A stretch of DNA of 64,000 bases from UMGS1908 sp964432825 (GCA_964432825.1 CAYSOX010000007.1:1-64000); one strand, 5' to 3'; shown: positions 1-8,383, counted from the stretch's first letter. A program made the numbers and translations. Notes: generated by a model from the letters alone, not told the origin.

Positions 1-109
1 GATGTTAAAATTTAAACGAGTTAAATTTTAAGTTGCTAATCGCAACCACCACGATAAATCGTGGCATCACAGTTTGAATAAACATCGGGCACTGGAAAAT
101 GTGGCTTCG
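1..109 (-). ncRNA. Candidate structured RNA, copy 1 (3' end cut by window edge)
   Basis: On the minus strand, downstream of lexA, this stretch shares a core with 49864-49981. Both begin CGAAG, then exactly 33 nt after the start of CGAAG comes CAAACTGTGATGCC, a variable hairpin, GGTGGTTGC, and a TTAGCAA closing a second short hairpin. Here the variable hairpin is CCACGA/TCGTGG, a third is TTAAAATTTAA/TTTAAATTTTAA, and an outer stem GATGTT/AACATC ends at base 1. It may be a 5' leader of a gene beyond the window or an independent RNA. I could not match it to a riboswitch class I know. Confidence 0.45.
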
Positions 110-136
110 CCCCGCTAGAGGGCGCCCTTGAGATTA

Positions 137-751
137 TTAATATACGCGGAAAACCCCTTTAACTATGCCTAAGATTTGGCAATCTTTTAAAATAATAGGT
201 TCGTATGTATCATTTTCTGGTTGCAAACGGATATGGTTAGACTCTTTGTAGAATCGCTTTATGGTGGCACTATCATCAATTAGAGCGACGACAATTTCTC
301 CATTTTTTGCCATTGGTTGTTTTTTTATAATGGCTGTGTCGCCATCTAAAATTCCAATATTTTTCATACTATCGCCTTTCACTTTAAGTGCAAACATTTC
401 GTCTTCGTCACCTTGAATCATATTTTTCGAAAATGCAAGCATATCTTGTATATTTTCTGTTGCATAAATAGGTGTTCCGCAACTAACCGTGCCAACAAGC
501 GGGATGGAAGTGGTTGCAATTTTATTCAAAGGTTCTTTATCAACAAGTTCGATGCTTCGATTTTGAGCAACACCGCGTTTTATTTTACCCATTTGTTCAA
601 GTTTGTCCAAATAATATTGTGCAGTTGCTGATGATGAAACATTTGCAGAAACACAAATTTCCCGCACTGTAGGTGGGTAATTATGGGTGCTAATATATTC
701 GGTTATAAACTCTAAAACGCTATTTAATTTATTGATAGTTGCCTTTGCCAT
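137..751 (-). CDS. lexA: LexA repressor, SOS regulator
   Basis: LexA is a dimeric repressor that cleaves itself when RecA filaments form, releasing SOS genes. The 204-residue protein has the usual length. The N-terminal winged helix-turn-helix includes YPPTVREIC and the C-terminal S24 peptidase domain carries the catalytic Ser in GDSM (about residue 128) and Lys in ATIKRF (about 165). The cleavage site reads SCGTPI, so the usual Ala-Gly is Cys-Gly. The ATG at 751 is preferred over an upstream TTG at 763 because GGAG lies six bases before it. A sigma-A-like promoter is at 779-807. The gene is divergent from the 896 gene and close to the Xer gene, as in many Clostridia. Confidence 0.93.
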   Translation of the reverse strand: MAKATINKLNSVLEFITEYISTHNYPPTVREICVSANVSSSATAQYYLDKLEQMGKIKRGVAQNRSIELVDKEPLNKIATTSIPLVGTVSCGTPIYATENIQDMLAFSKNMIQGDEDEMFALKVKGDSMKNIGILDGDTAIIKKQPMAKNGEIVVALIDDSATIKRFYKESNHIRLQPENDTYEPIILKDCQILGIVKGVFRVY

Positions 752-778
752 ATTTTTCTCCAATGTTTAAGTCTATTT

Positions 779-807
779 ATTATAGCACAAAATTCAAAAT
801 TTTGCAA
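779..807 (-). promoter_or_regulatory. Promoter of lexA
   Basis: On the minus strand TTGCAA and TATAAT are separated by 17 bases, and the -10 ends about 28 bases before the lexA ATG. Confidence 0.6.
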
Positions 808-818
808 AACAAATGTTT
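807..818. promoter_or_regulatory. Possible LexA operator
   Basis: An imperfect palindrome AAACAAATGTTT abuts the lexA -35 box. It has the AACA-N2-TGTT frame of Bacillota SOS boxes but lacks the outer G and C. Autoregulation is expected for LexA. No similar half-sites were clear at the recA promoter, so this is tentative. Confidence 0.25.
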
Positions 819-835
819 GAAAATTGCAAAATTCA

Positions 836-864
836 TTGTAAATGTCCACATTTTGTGGTATACT
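836..864 (+). promoter_or_regulatory. Promoter of the 896 gene
   Basis: TTGTAA and TATACT are separated by 17 bases, 31 bases before the ATG at 896. It is divergent from the lexA promoter. Confidence 0.55.
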
Positions 865-895
865 TATTAAGTAAAATAATAATAAAGAGGGAATA

Positions 896-1537
896 ATGGA
901 AAAGGACGATGAATTTTTAGATTATAACATTGTTTTTAATGACGAAATAGAAAAAGATGATTTGGTAAGCGATGAAGATAACCTTTCTGAAACTGAGAAG
1001 ACAAAAGAAAATGCGGATAATTTTTATGCTAATTATTTTAATCGAAAGCCCACAAATGTTGATGGTGTAGAAAGTGATAGGCAAACAACAAACGCGAATA
1101 CAGAAATTTCTGGATGCGAATTAGATGATTGTAATTGTCACGGAGAAGACAGTGAAGGATTGCATTCTCACAACTGCCACGATAATTGTTGCAATGAGCA
1201 TCACCATAATTTAGAGCATAATTGCAATAAAGGGAAAAATTCTAACGAACAAGAGGTCGATTTATTAAATCAGCAACTGTCAGAGGAAGAATACCTTGAA
1301 ATTAGAGCAAAAAATCTTCAAACAAAACTTTCGAAATATAAAGAATATGAATTTGATGACGAGACGGATTTTTCGTGCGAACTTGACCCGTCAAAAGTGT
1401 GTGATAATTGCGGAAAGTGTTTAGAGTCTTATAATACCGATAGTGAAGGTTTTACGCAAATTAAAATAGATAAAATTGACCAGTCTAAAACCTCACTTGA
1501 TAGTCTATATAAAATGTACGGGCTGGATGACGAATAA
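896..1537 (+). CDS. Acidic Cys/His-rich protein, possible metal binder
   Basis: Function not recognised. This 213-residue soluble protein is strongly acidic at its N-terminus. Residues about 75-115 hold a dense Cys/His cluster (CELDDCNCHG, HSHNCHDNCC, EHHHN) and residues about 170-178 a CDNCGKC motif. Together these could bind zinc or another metal. There is no signal peptide or membrane segment. AGGGA precedes the ATG, a promoter lies at 836-864 and a terminator at 1542-1586, so it is a single-gene unit. It diverges from lexA and converges on the Xer gene. The C-terminus (SLYKMYGLDDE) looks like a short conserved tail, but I can name no family. Confidence 0.7.
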   Translation: MEKDDEFLDYNIVFNDEIEKDDLVSDEDNLSETEKTKENADNFYANYFNRKPTNVDGVESDRQTTNANTEISGCELDDCNCHGEDSEGLHSHNCHDNCCNEHHHNLEHNCNKGKNSNEQEVDLLNQQLSEEEYLEIRAKNLQTKLSKYKEYEFDDETDFSCELDPSKVCDNCGKCLESYNTDSEGFTQIKIDKIDQSKTSLDSLYKMYGLDDE

Positions 1538-1541
1538 ATGC

Positions 1542-1586
1542 AAAAAAAACTTTACAAAAGGGAAATCCTAATGTAAAGTTTTTTTA
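1542..1586. terminator. Bidirectional terminator between convergent genes
   Basis: The stem AAACTTTAC/GTAAAGTTT is flanked by an A-run before and a T-run after, so it can serve both the 896 gene and the Xer gene. Confidence 0.7.
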
Positions 1587-1595
1587 ATTTAAAAC

Positions 1596-2657
1596 TTAAT
1601 CGTTGTTTGGTGAATCGTCGCGAAGTTTTATTACATTTGCAACATTTCGTCTAATATCTTCACTCATAGCCGCATAGTGCTTTTTTGTTGTGTTTACATC
1701 TTTATGGCCTAAAACATCGGCAACAATATAAATATCTTTTGTTTCCCTATATAATTCGGTACCAAAAGTACTTCGTAGTTTGTGGGGGGTTATCTTTTTA
1801 AGCGGGGTGGTTATATTTGCATATTTTTTTACCAGTTTTTGAACACTTCTTACAGTTATTCGTTTATTTTGTAAGGATAAAAACAATGCGTTTTCTCCTC
1901 GGGCATCTTTGTTTTCGGCTCGAACGCGTAAATACTGTAAAAGGGCAATACGAACTTCGTCACCGAAATACACAATCTCTTGATTTCCTCCTTTTCTCGT
2001 AATTCTAATTCCGTTTGTTTCAAAATCTACATCATCCAAATTTAAACCAACACATTCAGAAACTCGAATGCCAGTGCCTAACATCAATGTTATCATGGCA
2101 ACATCGCGTTCTTTTGTCTTGTTATGATAGACCTGCTCGTGGTCAGATAAACATTTCCCACTTTCGGCAACTGTTATAAGTTTTGATATTTCATCTGTTT
2201 CTAGCCTAATTATTGGCTTATCGTGAATTTTTGGGGTTCTAACTTTTTGTGTTACATTTTCACGGATTAATTCTTTATTATAGAAATAACTGAAAAAAGA
2301 TTTAATAGATGATAGTTTGCGTGCTTTTCCGATATCGCTATTGGTAAATTCTTTACTATTTTCTGTTTCATAATGAGTTAAAAAACTTAAAAAATTTTCA
2401 ATATCTTCAGCAGTTACAGCATTTAAATCCGAAACTTCTAAATTTTTAATGGTTTTTCCTTTAAATACATCTGTTTGAGTAGATAAATATCCTAAAAACA
2501 GCCTAATATCATAAGCATAATTAAGCCTTGTAAGAGGGGAAGTTGTTTGTTCGATCCCAACAAAATACTTATAGGCAAAATCTGGAAGTTCTGCCATAAC
2601 CTGTCTTAATTTTATTAAAGTTGCTTTATTTCTTTGTTCAAAATATGTGTTTTTCAT
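1596..2657 (-). CDS. Xer-family tyrosine recombinase
   Basis: Site-specific DNA recombinase, probably the XerC/D-type enzyme that resolves chromosome dimers at dif. The protein has 353 residues: an N-terminal SAM-like core-binding domain (about 25-130) and a C-terminal catalytic domain with Arg in GTGIRVSE, His-Leu-Arg in HKLRSTFG, His in LGHKDV and a nucleophile Tyr in KKHYAAM. It sits beside lexA rather than inside a mobile element, and no xer gene lies between trmFO and hslV where B. subtilis has codV. It is therefore a plausible sole host Xer and the candidate enzyme for integrating the phage 4.3 kb away. No ribosome-binding site precedes the ATG; the promoter position suggests a leaderless mRNA. 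A phage integrase role is less likely but not excluded. Confidence 0.85.
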   Translation of the reverse strand: MKNTYFEQRNKATLIKLRQVMAELPDFAYKYFVGIEQTTSPLTRLNYAYDIRLFLGYLSTQTDVFKGKTIKNLEVSDLNAVTAEDIENFLSFLTHYETENSKEFTNSDIGKARKLSSIKSFFSYFYNKELIRENVTQKVRTPKIHDKPIIRLETDEISKLITVAESGKCLSDHEQVYHNKTKERDVAMITLMLGTGIRVSECVGLNLDDVDFETNGIRITRKGGNQEIVYFGDEVRIALLQYLRVRAENKDARGENALFLSLQNKRITVRSVQKLVKKYANITTPLKKITPHKLRSTFGTELYRETKDIYIVADVLGHKDVNTTKKHYAAMSEDIRRNVANVIKLRDDSPNND

Positions 2658-2663
2658 AATTTT

Positions 2664-2692
2664 ATGATATCATATTTTAAATTAATTGTAAA
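2664..2692 (-). promoter_or_regulatory. Promoter of the Xer gene, leaderless arrangement
   Basis: TTTACA and TATCAT are 17 bases apart and the -10 ends only six bases before the ATG at 2657. Transcription would start at or next to the start codon. Confidence 0.5.
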
Positions 2693-2734
2693 ATAAATTT
2701 ACAAACTTTTCGCAAAATTTATTTGCCGTACTAC

Positions 2735-2763
2735 TTGATTTTTTTATAAACTTTTAGTATAAT
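2735..2763 (+). promoter_or_regulatory. Promoter of the sigma-like gene
   Basis: TTGATT and TATAAT are separated by 17 bases. It lies about 150 bases upstream of the chosen start, with a hairpin in the leader. Confidence 0.55.
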
Positions 2764-2852
2764 AAGTCGCATAAAGTCGAGTAAAAAGAAATTCAATGTT
2801 TCAGATTCGAAATTTTAACATAAACTTTTAGTAAAAGCATTGATTTCTTTCT

Positions 2853-2880
2853 AAAAGAAGATGTGATGGCATCTTCTTTT
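2853..2880 (+). terminator. Leader terminator or attenuator before the sigma-like gene
   Basis: A perfect 11-bp inverted repeat AAAAGAAGATG/CATCTTCTTTT with a six-base loop is followed by TG, its 3' arm being T-rich. It lies between the promoter at 2735-2763 and the start at 2917, so it may attenuate transcription. It also overlaps an alternative ATG at 2863, which argues against that start. Confidence 0.5.
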
Positions 2881-2916
2881 TGTTTGAATATGTATGGCGA
2901 TTTTTGGGAGATTTTT

Positions 2917-5900
2917 ATGGGAAAAGCAAATAATGATTTAATTGGTACAGCAGAAACTGAAAATCAGTCTGTTTTAGCGAGAAAGAGAAATAGGAAAAAA
3001 TATGAAAGTCCTTCTTTTCAGATTATAAATTTTGAACAGGAGAATATTTGTGGAATAAAAGACAATTATGCATCTTCTTCACACTTAAGCGATTTGGATA
3101 TATCTAATTCGCGGCTAGAAAATGGCAATACGGATTTAGGTGTTGAGAAAATTGTGCAGAGTCATCCACAAAATCTACAAAGAGAGTCCTTTAGTAACCC
3201 CGTTAAAAATTTGACAGATGGTTCAAGGAGTGGGGATGTTCCTGCGGTTTTACAAATAAAAAATCAAATACCTGAAGAAATTCAATCTTTAATTTTAAAC
3301 CTTGAAAGAATTGATAACCTTGCAAAGAAATTAAAAGAAAGAGGTAAAAGCGACGATGAAATTGCAGGTGCTTTAACTGAGGAAGATTTTGCAATTGCTG
3401 AACATTATGCAAGGGTTTATGTGTATTTGAAAGATGTCTTAAAATTAGGGAAAGAGTTTTTTTCTAAGATGGACAGACTTGTTGGATTATTGGAGGCGGA
3501 TAAGCATTTTAAAGATTTAGATGATTCGGTTGAATGTGTGGGAAGCAATACTCCAAAGATGGAAAATGCCGAAAATACGGCATACAACACCCGAGAGGTA
3601 AATAATGACAGAATGATAGATGGTAATACACCTCGTGGCGGTTCTAAATCGACAACTGAAACGAGTGCAAAAAATAGTCGCTCCAAAACCAGTAGTTTGC
3701 AAAATAAAACTAAAAATGGGAGAGTCGCCACTTCAAAACAAAGCGAAGAAAATTCAATTTTAACCTCTAAAATTTCCCAAGAAAAGCCCACTATAATAGG
3801 AGGGAAAAAGGTAGAACAAACATCTGCTACTCAATGTCACCCGAGCGAAATTAAGCCTTTAAGCGAAGAACAGAAGCAAGAAGTTCCAGTCATTAGTAGT
3901 GTCCAATATGGTGGATTATCAACAAAGGAACTTTTAGACCTTTATAATTCGTATGGAGTAGATACATCTATAGAAAAAATTGTATTTAAGAAAAAGGAGT
4001 TAAAACCCGAAATTAAAGAGAAAATGGGGGTTTTAAATCCTGAAAAATTGTTTTCATATATAAACAATAGAAAACTTTGTATGCTTATTGAGACTGAAAT
4101 TTATCAACCATCAGTTGTGGCTGAAAGATATGGGGTAAATAAAGATAGTTTAATTAATAACAATTCTGCAGTACGAAGAGAACTATTAGATTTATTGGTG
4201 AATGCAATTAACATTAACTCGTTACAAAACGAGGGTTTTAGTGTGTCACAAATTGCCCAAAAACTGAACATATTTTCTGCTTCTGAGGTAACATATTATC
4301 AGTCTGTATACAAACATATCTTTGAAAATGGTGCAAAACCAAAAATTGAAACAGAAGATGTAATAAAAACCACTAGTGTGGTCACAAAAGAAGATTTTCG
4401 ACTAGCACAACAAGCAATTAACAAGCCTAAAGATGTAGTTGTGCCAACAGAATGTACAAGGGCTATGAATAAGGTTTTTGAGGCACATTATGGATTGGTT
4501 AGGCTTATGAACCAAAGAGTTTTTGGAAATTTATCTTCAGGACAACGCGAGGAAATTGAAAACGCCATTTTGGACGGATATTCTTTTGCGATTGAAACAT
4601 TTGATTATGAGTCGTATGATAAATTTTCAACCTATGCAATCCGCTGGATGCAAATAAAAATGGGAGCGGTTTTACGACGAATTTATAGCAGTTTGGGAAC
4701 TTCTGAGCCATTGCTTAGAGCGGATACATTGTGGCTTGATAAACCAATAAACGATCAGCAAGCGGATAATAAATATAAAACAACTTATTCGGAATTTTTC
4801 TCGGATGGCTCTTATGAAGAAATGAAAGACGATATTGAGAGAAGAGATGATATTGAATACACGAAGCGATTACTAATGTATTTAAACCCTCAACAACAAG
4901 AAGTATTACTTAGAAAATATCGGGGTGAAACATTTGAATCTATTGGGCGTTCTAGAGGAATTACTCGACAGTCTATCGAATTACAACATAGATTGGCTAT
5001 GGATAAAATTAGAACATTAATTAGAAGAACATCTACGGTTGGTCAGTTTATAGATCAAGGGAAAACCTTTGAAGAAGTGTTTCGCGAAGTCGGTCAAGAG
5101 TTGGGGCTTAAAAATGTAGACAAGGTAAAGTTGGCATATAGACAATTTGTCCATATAAATAAAGGTGGGGCATTTCCATATGTAAAAACAAATGCAAGTA
5201 CTACTACAAGTATGAATACTGCTCACCCTCAAGCAAAAGCACAAAAAACAAGTCGTTCAACAGAAAATAGTGTTGCAACAAAAAGCAAAACTTCGGAATT
5301 GGGCGTGTGGCATGTCTCACATCAAGATAGTAAAGCATATTTTGAATCTAAGATAGAAGAATTCAAAAAATCCGGATACTTGATTTCGGATGATTTTAGA
5401 ACAAAAATGTCCATACTCAATATATTGGATGGAATAGAACTTTTGGTTGATGGAAAAATTAATTTAGATTTTCAAATATCTGAACTGTATGCAGGATTGT
5501 CTGTTTTTAATGCATTGTCTACTACTTCAAAAGAGTCTAGAACGCATATTAATGAATTTTTTAATGCAATATCTGAAGGTAAAACGCTGAGCGAAGTGCT
5601 AGAAATGATAATGCAAGCAAAACCTAACAATAAAAACAAAAAACGCCATGTAATACTGCAACAGAATTTTACAGTTTTGACTAATAACTTTATTAAAATT
5701 ATTAAAAAAAGTTCGTTGGTACATCAAAAAAACGAATTATCAGCAAAATCACAAGGTGAAATGGAAATGCTTTCATTATTGGATGGTTTTTATTTGAAGT
5801 TTGTGGATGGTGCTACAAATACACTACTAGAACCTAATTCAAAAGAAAATAAAATGATTAAGATTATCGATTTGCTTTATGGCAAATATGATGAAATAGA

Positions 5901-6201
5901 TTTTGAACTTGTTGAAAAACTTGCAAATTGCAATATTCAAAAATTTTTTAAGGCAATTGGAAGTGGATTACCTTATGAATATTACGATTTTGCAAAAAAA
6001 ATATATTATAGGACTCCAGAATTCTACGAAGAAAAAGCGGGTGGTTTGAATTATTTCGCCCATAAAATGTATTTTACACAAACTAAGATTAAAAAATTCC
6101 TAGAACTCATAATTAATGAACATAACAATTCGGGTATAAATAGCCAACTGTTAAACTATTATTCGATAATATTTGAGGATGAAAGTCAAAATTTAAAGTA
6201 A
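2917..6201 (+). CDS. Very large sigma-70-like protein
   Basis: This 1094-residue soluble protein holds a sigma-70-like core. Residues about 510-600 match region 2: HYGLVRLMNQ, the FDYESYDKFSTYA stretch, then IRWMQIKM. Residues about 640-705 match region 4, ending in a helix-turn-helix (ETFESIGRSRGITRQSI). Primary and alternative sigma factors are usually 200-600 residues. Here a 500-residue Ser/Lys/Glu-rich N-terminal part and a 390-residue helical C-terminal part are added. It may act as an alternative sigma factor or a derivative. The ATG at 2917 has GGGAG six bases upstream and is preferred over 2863, which lies in a hairpin. No anti-sigma gene is adjacent. Confidence 0.75.
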   Translation: MGKANNDLIGTAETENQSVLARKRNRKKYESPSFQIINFEQENICGIKDNYASSSHLSDLDISNSRLENGNTDLGVEKIVQSHPQNLQRESFSNPVKNLTDGSRSGDVPAVLQIKNQIPEEIQSLILNLERIDNLAKKLKERGKSDDEIAGALTEEDFAIAEHYARVYVYLKDVLKLGKEFFSKMDRLVGLLEADKHFKDLDDSVECVGSNTPKMENAENTAYNTREVNNDRMIDGNTPRGGSKSTTETSAKNSRSKTSSLQNKTKNGRVATSKQSEENSILTSKISQEKPTIIGGKKVEQTSATQCHPSEIKPLSEEQKQEVPVISSVQYGGLSTKELLDLYNSYGVDTSIEKIVFKKKELKPEIKEKMGVLNPEKLFSYINNRKLCMLIETEIYQPSVVAERYGVNKDSLINNNSAVRRELLDLLVNAININSLQNEGFSVSQIAQKLNIFSASEVTYYQSVYKHIFENGAKPKIETEDVIKTTSVVTKEDFRLAQQAINKPKDVVVPTECTRAMNKVFEAHYGLVRLMNQRVFGNLSSGQREEIENAILDGYSFAIETFDYESYDKFSTYAIRWMQIKMGAVLRRIYSSLGTSEPLLRADTLWLDKPINDQQADNKYKTTYSEFFSDGSYEEMKDDIERRDDIEYTKRLLMYLNPQQQEVLLRKYRGETFESIGRSRGITRQSIELQHRLAMDKIRTLIRRTSTVGQFIDQGKTFEEVFREVGQELGLKNVDKVKLAYRQFVHINKGGAFPYVKTNASTTTSMNTAHPQAKAQKTSRSTENSVATKSKTSELGVWHVSHQDSKAYFESKIEEFKKSGYLISDDFRTKMSILNILDGIELLVDGKINLDFQISELYAGLSVFNALSTTSKESRTHINEFFNAISEGKTLSEVLEMIMQAKPNNKNKKRHVILQQNFTVLTNNFIKIIKKSSLVHQKNELSAKSQGEMEMLSLLDGFYLKFVDGATNTLLEPNSKENKMIKIIDLLYGKYDEIDFELVEKLANCNIQKFFKAIGSGLPYEYYDFAKKIYYRTPEFYEEKAGGLNYFAHKMYFTQTKIKKFLELIINEHNNSGINSQLLNYYSIIFEDESQNLK

Positions 6202-7005
6202 ATTGTATCCGTGCAAATTTTTGAACCTCAAAGACTAAGCATTTGGTTAAATTTAATCATTAATATTATACAACAATAAACAATGTAAATTTTAAATAAT
6301 ACTTTAGTTAAACAAGTTTGCGAGGCTTTTGTAACAATTGTTAATGACAGTAAAATTTAAAACATAAAGTGGGGTAGGGACTTTGGATGTTTGATTTTAT
6401 TTTAGAATTCAATAACTTTGACCCAAAATAATTCGCCAACTTTTCGTAAAAAATTATTTTGCTACTTTTTGTTTATAATAACGCATAATAGTAATAAAAC
6501 AAATTTTTACGAATACAATTTACGACACATAAAATTTAATTACTTACTTATTAAAATTTTACCACTTAAAACTTTTGCCAATATCACCAAACCAATTATA
6601 ATTAAGCAATTTTTAAGAGAAATAATTTTATTAATTCTGTGTCAGTTTATATATGGCTTAAATTAATTTTTGATAAGCGTTATGCCTACTAATTGCATTG
6701 TGAATTTTTCTGCTGTGTAATATTTTATAAAAATTAATTTTGATATTTTGCTTAATACAATTTGGCAATAAATCTTTAAGTTTCACGGTAATTTTGAATA
6801 TGACAACATTTAATTAAAAAATTTTGTCCGTGCAAATTAAGTTTGTAGTCTAAAATTAAAGGCAGATGTTAATGAATTTTCGATTAAACAAATTAGACAG
6901 CAGAAGAACCTTAAAAAGTAAAAATAATTATAAAAATTTAAATATTATTCTTTTAAACTTGCATCCATACAAAATATGACTAAAAACCTCTAACAATTCG
7001 TAAAA
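6202..7005. other. Gene-free AT-rich spacer
   Basis: About 800 bases without a convincing gene. An 82-codon plus-strand reading frame at 6418-6666 has no ribosome-binding site and low-complexity composition. The 12-mer TCCGTGCAAATT occurs near 6209 and near 6826. Nothing else stands out before the phage left end. Confidence 0.6.
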
Positions 7006-7067
7006 TCTGTATTTGGCGAATACTATCTTATTGATTATAATATACACAAAGACCTATTCCCTGTCAA
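7006..7067. repeat. Prophage end repeat, left copy
   Basis: The 62-bp block from TCTGTATTTGGCG to CCTGTCAA is repeated at 13276-13338, differing by two substitutions and one C-to-AT change. The bases outside the repeats differ, as expected for attachment sites. Confidence 0.8.
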
Positions 7068-7085
7068 CTAAAATTTCAATATTTT

Positions 7086-7934
7086 TTAAATATTTTTAAA
7101 TTTGTCTATGATTTTTAGTAGATATGCAAAAATATATTCGTTAAAATCTAATACAAAATTTGAATTTATAAAAGGCTTAAGTTTTACTTGTTTATCCTTT
7201 CCAAGTTGTTTAAAGTAAAAAGACGGGTTGTCACATAACCAAAGAAGTTGCAATAACACATAATCACTTTTAGACAATTTAATACAATCAAACAAATTTA
7301 AATTTCCACACACCATAATTTGAGGCAATTGCTTAGAAACAACCAAGTAATCACACGAATTGGTGCTAAGTTCTAATCGGGTCAAATCATAATCTAAATC
7401 GCTCTCAATGGCTTTATTGTAGAGTTTAACTCTTCCGTAATCACTAGTAGAACCTAAATATTCTGTACAATTTACACCAGAACAATCATAAACAAATTTT
7501 TTATAAACACGTTTATCCTTAACAATAGACACATATTTTTTTGATATTGGTAAATCAATTGCAATATCATAAACGCTCAAAGTCAAATTTATATGTAAAT
7601 AATGCATATATTCTAGAACCATTGTTAACTCTTTACACTTCCCTACCCTATTCGGATTAAATTCAATAAAACAACTAGTTTTTTCAGAAGACTTCAAACC
7701 TTTAAATCCTAAACCTACAGCAAATGTGTAAACACTATTATGAATATGCACCTTAAGTAAAACATTATATGCAAACGACTTAGCAGACTGATAAACATCA
7801 CAATCAGCAATGTCACTAATAAAACCTCTTAGTAAGTACATTTTTTGAGGAGAACAATAAAATTTAAACCTCAACATATCAATTGAATAGATAACATTAT
7901 TTAAACTTTTATAACAATCAAAATATTTTAACAT
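7086..7934 (-). CDS. Phage replication initiation protein (Rolling-circle Rep)
   Basis: Nicks the double-stranded phage origin to start rolling-circle synthesis. The 282-residue protein shows the layout of the Rep_trans/phage replication initiation family: IDMLRFKF near the N-terminus, FIEFNPNR, a metal-site-like VYDIAIDLP, and YLGSTSDYGRVKLYNK followed by TRLEL, which holds the likely catalytic Tyr and acidic residues. The ATG at 7934 is chosen because GAGG lies five bases before it; a GTG at 7967 with a GGGGCGG run upstream would add 11 residues. It is the last phage gene on the minus strand, next to inverted repeats that could be its origin. Confidence 0.78.
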   Translation of the reverse strand: MLKYFDCYKSLNNVIYSIDMLRFKFYCSPQKMYLLRGFISDIADCDVYQSAKSFAYNVLLKVHIHNSVYTFAVGLGFKGLKSSEKTSCFIEFNPNRVGKCKELTMVLEYMHYLHINLTLSVYDIAIDLPISKKYVSIVKDKRVYKKFVYDCSGVNCTEYLGSTSDYGRVKLYNKAIESDLDYDLTRLELSTNSCDYLVVSKQLPQIMVCGNLNLFDCIKLSKSDYVLLQLLWLCDNPSFYFKQLGKDKQVKLKPFINSNFVLDFNEYIFAYLLKIIDKFKNI

Positions 7935-7973
7935 ACCAACCTCAAAATGCGGAAAACCGCCATTCACCGCCCC

Positions 7974-7994
7974 TTGTTAGACGGGGGCTAACAA
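7974..7994. other. Inverted repeat, candidate phage replication origin
   Basis: TTGTTAG and CTAACAA form a perfect 7-bp stem with a seven-base loop containing GGGGG, right upstream of rep. Rolling-circle origins often present the nick site in such a hairpin. The origin role is inferred from position only. Confidence 0.4.
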
Positions 7995-8024
7995 TAAGTG
8001 CAATTTTTGTTTTTTTAAAAAAGG

Positions 8025-8052
8025 TGCCACTTCGTGGCATTATTTTTTTTTT
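8025..8052. terminator. Bidirectional terminator upstream of rep
   Basis: TGCCAC/GTGGCA with loop TTC is followed on the plus strand by a long T-run and on the minus strand by CC and six T. On the minus strand it would stop or attenuate transcripts entering rep. Confidence 0.6.
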
Positions 8053-8118
8053 GCATAAGTGCATACTATACACTCAACACAAATCGCAACACTAGACACA
8101 ACTTTAGCATAGTAAAAA

Positions 8119-8137
8119 TTAAGGGGACACCCCTTAA
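8119..8137. repeat. Perfect inverted repeat in phage intergenic region
   Basis: TTAAGGGG and CCCCTTAA are separated by ACA, an 8-bp stem. It lies in the 450-base intergenic region 7935-8383, which also holds the 7974 and 8264 repeats and the 8025 terminator. This is the usual place for filamentous phage origin and packaging structures. Confidence 0.5.
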
Positions 8138-8263
8138 CAACCAATGATTAGCACGAAGTCTTTTAATCAATTAAACGCGAAATGTGTTTTTGAACACGCT
8201 GAAACATTGGGTACCCACAATGAACAGCAGAAAAAACTGTAACGCTGGTTAATAAAAGTTGAC

Positions 8264-8282
8264 ATACTTTTTGAAAAAGTAT
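8264..8282. repeat. 19-bp palindrome, possible operator
   Basis: ATACTTTTT-G-AAAAAGTAT is a perfect palindrome with a one-base centre, 43 bases upstream of the promoter at 8325-8353. It could bind a dimeric repressor or belong to the origin; there is no direct evidence for either. Confidence 0.4.
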
Positions 8283-8324
8283 CAAAACAAGTAAGCAGAG
8301 CGTAAATTAAACGATAACAAAAAC

Positions 8325-8353
8325 TTGCAAACACACAGAAAAAAGTGTATAAT
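8325..8353 (+). promoter_or_regulatory. Promoter of the counter-oriented phage gene
   Basis: TTGCAA and TATAAT are separated by 17 bases, 30 bases before the ATG at 8384. Confidence 0.55.
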
Positions 8354-8383
8354 ATACAAAAATAAACAATTAGGAGAAAATAT

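Noticed and set aside
1596..2657. Xer-type gene as the integrase of the prophage
   Set aside because: It lies 4.3 kb outside the end repeats, beside lexA as in other Bacillota, so it is better read as a host gene, although it may act on the phage.
6418..6666. 82-codon plus-strand reading frame in the spacer left of the prophage
   Set aside because: No ribosome-binding site or promoter, and its product is low-complexity, as expected of AT-rich non-coding DNA.
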